Assembly (NCBI GenBank): GCA_964429795.1
Contig: CAYSCW010000009.1
Coordinates: 1 to 64,000, forward strand
Direction of reading: 5' to 3'
Source of the DNA: CAYSCW01 sp964429795
Lineage (GTDB): Bacteria > Acidobacteriota > Aminicenantia > Aminicenantales > Aminicenantaceae
Length of the DNA stretch: 64,000 nt
Numbering within the stretch: the stretch's first letter is position 1; the number at the start of each line of letters is the position of its first letter. Positions 57,858-64,000 of the stretch are shown here, piece after piece. The position numbers and the translations under genes were made by a program. The notes under the pieces are model-generated. The model was not told the DNA's origin. It ran no database searches and saw only the letters and a list, made by a program, of their open reading frames with translations.

Positions 57858-58607
57858 CTACCAATTGACAATAGGCCCCGCGGCACGGCCGTGGATGAAC
57901 TGCTGGATCACTGGATTTTGGGCCTTCCTGATCTCTTCGGGGGTTCCGATCTCGATGATTCGTCCCTCATAGAGCATAGCAATCCTGTCGGCAACCTTGT
58001 AAGAGCTCTTCATATCATGAGTGATGGTCACCGAGGTCACCCCCAGCTCCTTCTTCATCATGTTGATCAAGTCGTTAATGGCATCGGCCCGGATGGGATC
58101 AATTCCTGTGGAAGGCTCGTCATAAAGGATGATTTCTGGGTTATAGGCAATCGCCCGGGCCAATCCGACTCTTTTCTTCATCCCCCCGCTGAGTTCATGG
58201 GGCATGAGGCTCTCCACTCCTCGAAGGCCCACTTTGGCCAGGCTCTCCTTGACCAATTCATTGATTTTCTGAGGGGGAAAATTCATGTACCTCTCTAGGC
58301 CAAACCCAACATTCTGGGCCACAGTCATGGAGTCGAAAAGGGCTGAGCTCTGAAAAAGCATCCCAAACTTACGGGTCACCTTGTGAAGCTCAGCCTCTCT
58401 GAGTCGGGTTATCTCCACTCCATCAATATAGATTTCCCCTCGATCAGGCTTAATCAGTCCGATGAGATGTTTGATTAAAACACTCTTTCCTGAACCACTC
58501 TGGCCGATAATGACCATCGTCTCCCCGCGTTCGATCTCCAGGTTCACGCCACGCAACACTTTGTTGGATCCAAAAGATTTGTGAAGGTCAACGATATGAA
58601 TCATCAT
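57858..58607 (-). CDS. mlaF: MlaF-like ABC transporter ATP-binding protein
   Basis: 249 residues. The ATPase of the MCE phospholipid transport complex. Walker A GQSGSGKSVLIKHL, Q-loop MLFQSSALFDSMTVAQNVGF, signature LSGGMKKRVGLARAI, Walker B IILYDEPSTGIDPI and H-loop VTITHDMKSSYKV. The GGMKKR-type signature and ALFDSMTV are characteristic of MlaF. ATGA overlap with mlaE. Together with mlaE and mlaD it forms the inner-membrane complex. MlaB and MlaC are not present here. Confidence 0.94.
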   Translation of the reverse strand: MMIHIVDLHKSFGSNKVLRGVNLEIERGETMVIIGQSGSGKSVLIKHLIGLIKPDRGEIYIDGVEITRLREAELHKVTRKFGMLFQSSALFDSMTVAQNVGFGLERYMNFPPQKINELVKESLAKVGLRGVESLMPHELSGGMKKRVGLARAIAYNPEIILYDEPSTGIDPIRADAINDLINMMKKELGVTSVTITHDMKSSYKVADRIAMLYEGRIIEIGTPEEIRKAQNPVIQQFIHGRAAGPIVNW

Positions 58608-59389
58608 TTTAAGGTTGCCGGAAGGGCCTTGCTGAGAAAAAAATTGACGATCAAGATACTGATGCTGGAGAGAACTACAGTCCGGGTGGTTGCCCGGCCT
58701 ACCCCTTCTGCTCCACCCTCAGCCCTCAATCCTTGCCAGCAGCCGACAATGGCGATGATAACTCCGAAAACCGCCGATTTGACGAGGCCACTGACTACAT
58801 CCCAAAGTTCGAGATAGAGAAGGGTATTCTTGAGATAGACAATCCTGTTGACTCCCATGATAAACACATTATAGATAAAGCCTGCAGCGATTCCGATGAT
58901 ATCTCCATAGAGAGTCAGCAAAGGAAGCATGATAAAACAAGCCATAATCCTGGGGACAACCAGATACTTGTTAGGATCAGCGCCCAGGGTAAAGAGAGCA
59001 TCGACCTGCTCGGTAATCTTCATGGTTCCAATCTCAGCAGCCATGGCTGACCCGACTCTTCCTGAAACCATCAGCCCTACTAGTATGGGGATGAGTTCTT
59101 TGGAGAGACCGAGGGAAATTATAGGCCCTCCAAAAGCCTCTGATCCTGGCCCCACATACCGGTGAAAACCGATGTAGGTCTGGAGTCCGAACACAAGCCC
59201 ACCAAAGGCGGCGGTCAAAGAGACCACAGGGAATGAACGTACCCCTACCTCTTCCATTTGCTGGAGGAAAATCTTCTTTTCCCATGGCTTCCGAAAAATA
59301 TTCTTAAAGCTTCTCAGGGTCAGGAGTCCCAGCTCTCCCAGCTGCTGGAAAAAAAGATACAGAAGAGAAGACCTTTCTCGATGGAACAT
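58604..59389 (-). CDS. mlaE: MlaE-like permease of the MCE transport complex
   Basis: 262 residues. A polytopic inner-membrane permease: FPVVSLTAAFGGLVFGLQTY, then LGLSKELIPILVGLMVSGRV, GSAMAAEIGTMKITEQVDAL with the conserved coupling helix, TLGADPNKYLVVPRIMACFI and the last helices near GVIIAIVGCWQGLRAEGGAE. The ATG at 59389, 1 nt after the dnaB stop, is preferred. A longer start at 59425 would overlap dnaB by 35 nt. Moves phospholipid with MlaF and MlaD. Direction is unknown. Confidence 0.92.
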   Translation of the reverse strand: MFHRERSSLLYLFFQQLGELGLLTLRSFKNIFRKPWEKKIFLQQMEEVGVRSFPVVSLTAAFGGLVFGLQTYIGFHRYVGPGSEAFGGPIISLGLSKELIPILVGLMVSGRVGSAMAAEIGTMKITEQVDALFTLGADPNKYLVVPRIMACFIMLPLLTLYGDIIGIAAGFIYNVFIMGVNRIVYLKNTLLYLELWDVVSGLVKSAVFGVIIAIVGCWQGLRAEGGAEGVGRATTRTVVLSSISILIVNFFLSKALPATLK

Positions 59390-59390
59390 T

Positions 59391-60746
59391 TTAGGCTTCA
59401 AAAGAGCGGTACTCCATATCTGCAAAACGTGCGTACTCTCTGATGAAGGCCAGGCCGATCCTGCCAGTGGGGCCGTTTCTCTGTTTGGCTACGTTAATTT
59501 CAGCAATCCCTCTCAAAGATTCATCTTGAGGGCGATAAAGCTCTTTTCGATAGATGAAGATGACCACATCGGCATCCTGCTCTATGGCCCCTGATTCTCT
59601 CAAATCCGAAAGTTGCGGGATGGGCTCTCGCCGCCCTTTCTCCGGAGCCCGGCTAAGCTGGGAGATCCCCACCACCGGAATCTGTAGTTCCTTGGATAGC
59701 TCCTTTAATGAGCGGGAGACGTAGGACATCTCTTGTGTCCTGTTTTCAAAACGTCCCCCCGCACGCATTAGTTGTATATAATCGACAAAGAGCAAATCGA
59801 GGCTCTGTTCCATCTTGAGCCTTCTTGCCTTGGCTTTCATCTCCATCACGGTCAAAGCGGCAGACTCATCTAAGAAGATCTTTGCTCGCGAGAGGGATTC
59901 AGCACTCAGTTTGAGCCTCTCGAATTCTCTGTCCCCGATAAAACCTGTTCTCACCTTTTTTATGTCCAACTGGGCCTCGGCACAGAGAAGCCGGATCACA
60001 ATCTGTTCTTTGGCCATCTCCATAGAGAAAAAGCCCACAGAAAAGTCGGTCTTCACTCCCACATAATGAGATATGTTCAGGCCCAGAGCCGTCTTTCCCA
60101 TAGAAGGACGAGCAGCGATAACGACAAACTCGGAATTGTGGAAACCAGAAGTTAAACTGTCCAAGTCACGAAACCCAGTAGGAATTCCAGTGACCGCTTC
60201 TTTCCGATCATGAAGAGCCCGAATCATCTCCAAAGCGGGCTCTGTCAGCATTCCCACCTTGACAAATCCAGGCTTTATCCTCTGTTCCGCCACCTCTATG
60301 ATGGCTGCCTGAGCTTCATCAAGAAGTTGATCGGCATCCTCTTTTTGTTCGTAACTGGAGGAAATAATTTTTGCTGAAGAAAGGATCAAGCGCCGGAGGA
60401 GGGACTTCTCTTTAATGATCTGGGCATGATATTCTATGTTTAAGCTTTTGGGCACCCCATCCATAAGGGAAGACAGATATGCGGCACCTCCCACTTCCTC
60501 AAGGGTCCCGGCCCTCTGTAGCTCTTCGCTCAAAGAGAGCAAATCCACAGGTATGCCTTTATCCACAAGAGTGATGATCTTCTCAAGGATCTTCCGGTTA
60601 GCCTCTTTATAGAAATCCTGAGGCGCAATGATGGAAAGAACCACATTGAGATTTCTATCATTAACCAGAATCCCGCCCAGAACTGTTTTTTCTGCCTCCG
60701 GGCTATGAGGAGGCGTCTTCTTGAGAAACATCAAATCGAGTTCCAT
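59391..60746 (-). CDS. dnaB: Replicative DNA helicase DnaB
   Basis: 451 residues. A hexameric 5'-3' helicase at the replication fork. N-terminal primase-interacting domain (SPEAEKTVLGGILVNDRNLN), linker, and RecA-like core: Walker A ARPSMGKTALGLNI, Walker B LDLLFVDYIQLM, GISQLSRAPEKG with the sensor Gln and the arginine-finger region LRESGAIEQDADVVIFIYR. Intein-free. It follows rplI, the common rpsF-rpsR-rplI-dnaB order. Confidence 0.97.
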   Translation of the reverse strand: MELDLMFLKKTPPHSPEAEKTVLGGILVNDRNLNVVLSIIAPQDFYKEANRKILEKIITLVDKGIPVDLLSLSEELQRAGTLEEVGGAAYLSSLMDGVPKSLNIEYHAQIIKEKSLLRRLILSSAKIISSSYEQKEDADQLLDEAQAAIIEVAEQRIKPGFVKVGMLTEPALEMIRALHDRKEAVTGIPTGFRDLDSLTSGFHNSEFVVIAARPSMGKTALGLNISHYVGVKTDFSVGFFSMEMAKEQIVIRLLCAEAQLDIKKVRTGFIGDREFERLKLSAESLSRAKIFLDESAALTVMEMKAKARRLKMEQSLDLLFVDYIQLMRAGGRFENRTQEMSYVSRSLKELSKELQIPVVGISQLSRAPEKGRREPIPQLSDLRESGAIEQDADVVIFIYRKELYRPQDESLRGIAEINVAKQRNGPTGRIGLAFIREYARFADMEYRSFEA

Positions 60747-60779
60747 GTTCCCTTCCTATATCCAAAAAATAGATTCGAC

Positions 60780-61454
60780 CTATTTTGGCTTTTCTTCGCC
60801 CCTCTCTATCTTTTCTTCCTCGGTTTCCTTTTCCTCTTTTTTCCTCTTCTTCTTTTTCTCGACTTTGACCTCTTCAATTACCTGCGGCCTTTCCTCCTCT
60901 TTTCTCTCAGCACTCTCCTCTGGTTCCTCTCCAGCAACTTTTTCTCCCTTCTCCTCTGCAAGCTCCTTCTTCTCCTCCACAGGAGGGGCTTTTTTCTCTT
61001 TGGCGGAATCTTCTTCGCTGAGGACTTCTATCTTCACCTCTGCCTTTTCATCATGAAAGACTTTGATGGGGACAGTGTAATTACCCAATCTTTTGATTGG
61101 TTCTTCTAGCAGAATCTTCTTCTTGTCAACCTCCATCCCTCTCTCAGCCAAGACCTCTCTAATGTCTGCAGCGCTCACTGAGCCAAAAATAACATCTTTT
61201 TCCGCTGTTTTTCTGACGAAGGTCAATCGCGTCTGGTTAAGTTTTTCGATAATCGTCTGATGTGATATCCTCTCCAGTTCGTATTTTTTTCTCAACGCCT
61301 GCTGTTCCATCTCTATCATTTTCATGTTGGAGGGCGTAACCTGAAGAGCCAGTCTTTTTGGAATGAGATAATTCCTCCCGTATCCTGCTGCAATGTCGAC
61401 TATGTCGCCCTTTTTCCCTAAATTCTCGATGTTTTCTCTCAGAATAACTCTCAT
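60780..61454 (-). CDS. rplI: 50S ribosomal protein L9 with long charged C-terminal tail
   Basis: 224 residues against about 150 usually. The L9 N-domain (MRVILRENIENLGKKGDIVD, AAGYGRNYLIPKRLAL), connecting helix (MIEMEQQALRKKYELERI) and C-domain (IFGSVSAADIREVLAERGME; GNYTVPIKVFHDEKAEVKIE) are complete. From about residue 150 an added tail of about 75 Glu/Lys-rich residues follows (KKKRKKEEKETEEEKIE). The tail is low complexity and probably disordered. It sits 28 nt after rpsR. Confidence 0.95.
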   Translation of the reverse strand: MRVILRENIENLGKKGDIVDIAAGYGRNYLIPKRLALQVTPSNMKMIEMEQQALRKKYELERISHQTIIEKLNQTRLTFVRKTAEKDVIFGSVSAADIREVLAERGMEVDKKKILLEEPIKRLGNYTVPIKVFHDEKAEVKIEVLSEEDSAKEKKAPPVEEKKELAEEKGEKVAGEEPEESAERKEEERPQVIEEVKVEKKKKRKKEEKETEEEKIERGEEKPK

Positions 61455-61482
61455 CTTCCTTCTCCGCTCGGAGACAAAAATC

Positions 61483-61740
61483 TCAGTCCGCGATGAAAGG
61501 AAGCAAGGCCAGTAACCGCGCTTTCTTTATCGCTGTGGAAAGCTTTCTCTGATGGAAGGCACAGGTCCCGGTCATTCGCCGTGGCGCTATCTTCCCCCTG
61601 TCTGCCACATACCTCTTCAGAATATCCACATTCTTGTAGTCGATTTCCTTTACATTTCTCTCACAAAACCGACAGGTTTTTTTCCTGGGCGGAAAGTACC
61701 TCCGGGCTGTAGTCCTCTCGCTTCTCTGTTCTTTAGCCAT
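61483..61740 (-). CDS. rpsR: 30S ribosomal protein S18
   Basis: 85 residues. S18 core: KTCRFCERNVKEIDYKNVDI, LKRYVADRGKIAPRRMTGTC, AFHQRKLSTAIKKARLLALL. It retains Cys-x-x-Cys and later Cys/His, the zinc-binding (C+) form. It lies 3 nt from rpsF, whose product is its 30S binding partner. Confidence 0.97.
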   Translation of the reverse strand: MAKEQRSERTTARRYFPPRKKTCRFCERNVKEIDYKNVDILKRYVADRGKIAPRRMTGTCAFHQRKLSTAIKKARLLALLPFIAD

Positions 61741-61743
61741 TGC

Positions 61744-62151
61744 CTATTCCTCCTTAGCTTCTTTATCCGAAGAGGATTCTCTTTGTGCTGCCCAGTCTTC
61801 TCCTCTTGCAGGAGCCTCTTCTTCCTTTGGGGTGGGCTTCGTCTTCTTCCTCCGGATATTCTCTCTGGTTTCCTTCCTAACAGTCAAGTAACGGATGACT
61901 GTATCAGCCTGTTTGAACCGCCTTTCTAGCTCTGCAGGAATTTCTGATTCACCTTCATAGCGAAACAGAACATAAAAGGCTTCCTCAAACTTGCTGATGG
62001 AATAGGCGAGTTTTTTCTTCCCCCATTCTTCTTTATTGACCATCTTGCCCTTTTTCTTGGCGATGACATCTGCCATCTGAGTGATGAGGCCTTTTGCTTC
62101 TTCTTCAGTGAGGTTGGGGGAAATCAGAAAAACTGTTTCGTACTCTCTCAT
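61744..62151 (-). CDS. rpsF: 30S ribosomal protein S6 with charged C-terminal tail
   Basis: 135 residues. S6 core: MREYETVFLISPNLTEEEAK, GKMVNKEEWGKKKLAYSISK, EEAFYVLFRYEGESEIPAEL, FKQADTVIRYLTVRKE. An extra tail of about 35 residues rich in Lys, Glu and Ser follows (TPKEEEAPARGEDWAAQRES). AAGGAGG lies upstream of the ATG, and an 8-bp hairpin is in the leader at 62176-62195. Confidence 0.96.
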   Translation of the reverse strand: MREYETVFLISPNLTEEEAKGLITQMADVIAKKKGKMVNKEEWGKKKLAYSISKFEEAFYVLFRYEGESEIPAELERRFKQADTVIRYLTVRKETRENIRRKKTKPTPKEEEAPARGEDWAAQRESSSDKEAKEE

Positions 62152-62175
62152 CTTAACCTCCTTATGGATTCAAGC

Positions 62176-62195
62176 TCCTTCTCCAAAGAGAAGGA
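62176..62195 (-). promoter_or_regulatory. Hairpin in the rpsF leader
   Basis: CCTTCTC and GAGAAGG (one more A:T pair outside) form an 8-bp stem with a 4-nt loop, 24 nt before the rpsF start. A second, bulged stem (GTTCC/GGAAC) lies just upstream on the minus strand. rpsF leaders of many bacteria carry an S6:S18-binding structure. The conserved CCG features of that motif are not obvious here. Confidence 0.35.
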
Positions 62196-62252
62196 ACAAG
62201 GAGTTCCCTCATAAAAAGGAGGAACACCTTTCTGTATAGAGATACTCTTTAT

Positions 62253-62855
62253 TCAATGGAGAGCAGACTCTGAAGAAGCCTGTCTCCCTCTCCTTTTTCT
62301 ATTATACATATTCATGGCTTTCTCTGTCTCGCCAGAAATAACAAGGTCGAGAGCCTCTCGGGCAAGCTTTAAACTCTGCTCAAGAAAAGGGCCCTCTTCT
62401 TTATGAAAAGTGGAAAGGACAAAATCAACCATATCCTCAGCAGAATCTGCAGATCCTATTCCGATCCTTATCCTGGGGAATTGCGTAGTTTGAATCTCTT
62501 CTATGATAGAGGCCACTCCTTTATGGTTTCCTGCTCCACCCTCTTTTCTGACCCTTATTTCTCCCAATGGAATATCCAGATCATCATAGACAACCACCAC
62601 GTTCTCCGGTCTCACTCCCCCTTCTTTGATTATACTCTTGACTGCGATGCCGCTCTGGTTCATATAAGTCTGCGGCATAGCTAGAAGTACTCTTTCCTTG
62701 CCTCTCTCGACAACACAAGTTTTGGAGCGAAAACTTCTCTTCTTCAAAAGAACCTTCCAATCCTTAGCCAGGTTTCGCACAAAAAGGAATCCTACATTGT
62801 GCCGAGTTCTGGAATAGTGCTTTCCTGGATTTCCCAGTCCAACAACAGCCCACAC
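62253..62855 (-). CDS. pth: Peptidyl-tRNA hydrolase
   Basis: 200 residues. Recycles peptidyl-tRNA released by stalled ribosomes. Signatures VGLGNPGKHYSRTRHNVGFL with the catalytic His, PQTYMNQSGIAV, VVYDDLDIPLGEIRVRKEGG with the catalytic Asp and GAGNHKGVASI. The C-terminal end is basic (MYNRKRRGRQ). It lies 3 nt after rplY, the usual pairing. Confidence 0.96.
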   Translation of the reverse strand: MWAVVGLGNPGKHYSRTRHNVGFLFVRNLAKDWKVLLKKRSFRSKTCVVERGKERVLLAMPQTYMNQSGIAVKSIIKEGGVRPENVVVVYDDLDIPLGEIRVRKEGGAGNHKGVASIIEEIQTTQFPRIRIGIGSADSAEDMVDFVLSTFHKEEGPFLEQSLKLAREALDLVISGETEKAMNMYNRKRRGRQASSESALH

Positions 62856-62858
62856 ATA

Positions 62859-63545
62859 TCACTCCTTCTTCTTTTCTTCCTGTTCTTCTTTCTTCTCTTC
62901 CGCCTCTTCAGCCCTCTCCTTCTTGATGACTTCGGGTTCCTCTTCCTCGCCGATGATTTCTTCTTTCTCCTCTTCCACAACCTCTTCTTCTGCTTGTGGT
63001 GGTTCGATATGGACGATCACAGTATTGGGATCGGCTAAGATCTCCACTCCCTCAGGCGGGCTAAGATCTTCGATTTTCAAAGATTGGTTAAGATGAAGAC
63101 CGCTTATGTCGATTGCGATGTGTTCAGGGATATCCTTGGGGAGACATTCTATCTCCACCTCTCGAGTGACCACATCTACAAATCCTCCTTCTGTTTTAAC
63201 CCCGATCGCTTCCCCCTCAAAAAGGAGAGGCACAGAAACTTCAATCACCTTATCCATGGCAATTTGGATGAAATCTGTGTGCAGTATTTCATCCGAGACA
63301 GGATCCCTTTGGATCTCTTTGATCATAGCGTCTGTTGTCCCGGAATCGAAAGAAACCTTGAATATGGTATTTTCTCCAGATTCAGATTTTAAAATCTTGA
63401 ACAGATCTTTCTTCTCTATGATTAGGGGAACAGTATCAGTATCCGCTCCGTAGAGAATAACGGGAATTCTTCCTTCTTTTCTCAAGCGTCTGGCTGCATT
63501 CTTTCCGAAAACTTCCCTCTTCTCAGCCTTGATGCTTATATTCAT
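62859..63545 (-). CDS. rplY: 50S ribosomal protein L25, CTC-type, with acidic tail
   Basis: 228 residues. The L25 5S-rRNA-binding domain (residues 1-95, ISIKAEKREVFGKNAARRLR; GRIPVILYGADTDTVPLIIE) and CTC C-terminal beta domain (VDVVTREVEIECLPKDIPEH; LSPPEGVEILADPNTVIVHI) are followed by a tail of about 45 residues made almost entirely of Glu and Lys (EEEVVEEEKEEIIGEEEEPE). It lies between prs and pth, the common order. Confidence 0.95.
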   Translation of the reverse strand: MNISIKAEKREVFGKNAARRLRKEGRIPVILYGADTDTVPLIIEKKDLFKILKSESGENTIFKVSFDSGTTDAMIKEIQRDPVSDEILHTDFIQIAMDKVIEVSVPLLFEGEAIGVKTEGGFVDVVTREVEIECLPKDIPEHIAIDISGLHLNQSLKIEDLSPPEGVEILADPNTVIVHIEPPQAEEEVVEEEKEEIIGEEEEPEVIKKERAEEAEEKKEEQEEKKKE

Positions 63546-63558
63546 GATCTCTTCCTCC

Positions 63559-64000
63559 TTACATGAATAAAGAGCTTACGGATTGTCCTTCGTGAATCCT
63601 CCTTATGGCCTCTCCAAATAGAGATGCCACTGAGAGAAGAACAATCTTTTGACACTGGCTGACATTCTCTCTCAAAGGAATGGTGTTGGTCAGAATCAAT
63701 TTTTCTATCTCTGAGTCTTCAATCCTATCCACTGCACTACCAGATAAAACTGCATGGGTACAGGCTGCAAGTACCTTTCCTGCGCCAGCTTTTTTCAAGG
63801 CTTCGACGCTATTCACCAGTGTACCTCCTGTATCCACAATATCATCCAGAATGACTGCGTCACAACCCTTTACTTCGCCGATGACATGAAGCACTCGGGC
63901 AACATTTGGAGCTGGCCTGCGCTTATCGATGATAGCAAGTCTTGCTTCAATCCTCTTGGCAAACATCCTTGCTCTTCCTACTCCCCCCGCATCAGGAGAA
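63559..64000 (-). CDS. prs: Ribose-phosphate pyrophosphokinase, C-terminal part (continues beyond the window)
   Basis: Makes PRPP from ribose 5-phosphate and ATP. The 5' part lies beyond 64000. The visible frame runs PDAGGVGRARMFAKRIEARL, then DKRRPAPNVARVLHVIGEVK, the PRPP-binding loop DAVILDDIVDTGGTLVNSVE, and HAVLSGSAVDRIEDSEIEKL to IHEGQSVSSLFM. The D-DIVDTGGT loop is the family hallmark. The internal ATG at 63966 is not the true start because homology continues upstream of it. Confidence 0.95.
   Translation of the reverse strand, partial: SPDAGGVGRARMFAKRIEARLAIIDKRRPAPNVARVLHVIGEVKGCDAVILDDIVDTGGTLVNSVEALKKAGAGKVLAACTHAVLSGSAVDRIEDSEIEKLILTNTIPLRENVSQCQKIVLLSVASLFGEAIRRIHEGQSVSSLFM

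Noticed and set aside
62152..62252. Possible S6:S18-binding leader motif upstream of rpsF
   Set aside because: Two stems exist, but the conserved CCG loop and bulge features were not identifiable, so it is listed only as a hairpin.
1..64000. tRNA, rRNA, CRISPR or intact insertion sequence anywhere in the window
   Set aside because: No cloverleaf, spaced direct-repeat array, transposase or terminal inverted repeats were recognised by reading both strands of the intergenic gaps.

Overview
The window looks like chromosome from a diderm (two-membrane) bacterium of moderate G+C. The outer-membrane evidence is BamA, an MlaEFD-type system, LolA-like and CBM9-like lipoproteins, many small beta-barrels ending in phenylalanine and Spy/CpxP-like proteins. 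Isoprenoids come from the MEP pathway (IspD, IspF). Combined with S46, M19, M16 and M3-like exported peptidases, TPR-fused adenylate cyclase and 6-bladed propeller proteins, my best guess is a Candidatus Aminicenantes or Acidobacteriota-like genome. That placement is an inference from gene content, not a phylogeny.

Layout. 1-3.8 kb is an AT-richer accessory stretch. It holds a minus-strand operon (Mrr-like nuclease, winged-helix protein, zinc-ribbon protein), a membrane-anchored small protein and a hairpin-rich element that resembles a dispersed repeat. 3.8-7.6 kb holds a secreted membrane dipeptidase converging on a large kinase-like membrane protein. 7.7-14 kb is an envelope block: a duplicated lipoprotein plus beta-barrel cassette, a CBM9-like lipoprotein and BamA. 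14-17.6 kb has a glycoside hydrolase, a barrel and an unrecognised protein. 17.7-19.4 kb is an ECF sigma, anti-sigma and Spy-like operon. 20-35.4 kb is rich in exported hydrolases (S46, M3-like, serine hydrolase, M16 pair), with a cyclase-TPR protein, a propeller protein and two decayed gene remnants. 35.5-52.4 kb is mostly housekeeping on the minus strand (aspS, hisS, accA, rlmB, glnS, gltX), with a second ECF/anti-sigma pair and a Lol/MacB-like export operon. 52.5-52.9 kb is a two-peptide mini-operon with a strong terminator. 53-64 kb is one long minus-strand housekeeping run: prs, rplY, pth, rpsF, rpsR, rplI, dnaB, mlaE, mlaF, mlaD, radA, PIN-TRAM, ispD, ispF.

Main discovery. A promoter-like motif GGAATAAA-N12/13-T(T/C)GTCTAA occurs five times, always intergenic. 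It lies upstream of the lipoprotein/barrel cassette (7743), the CBM9 lipoprotein plus bamA (10686), the ECF sigma gene itself (19485, minus), a structured element ending in an intrinsic terminator (19795, minus) and a Spy-like gene (22877, minus). Its architecture is typical of ECF sigma promoters. I infer that the sigma factor at 18866-19426 autoregulates and runs an envelope-stress regulon of Spy-like proteins, BamA, lipoproteins and barrels, probably with a sigma-dependent small RNA or attenuated leader of about 165 nt. This parallels enterobacterial RpoE/Cpx control but with its own promoter code.

No tRNA, rRNA, CRISPR array, intact insertion sequence or replication origin was recognised.
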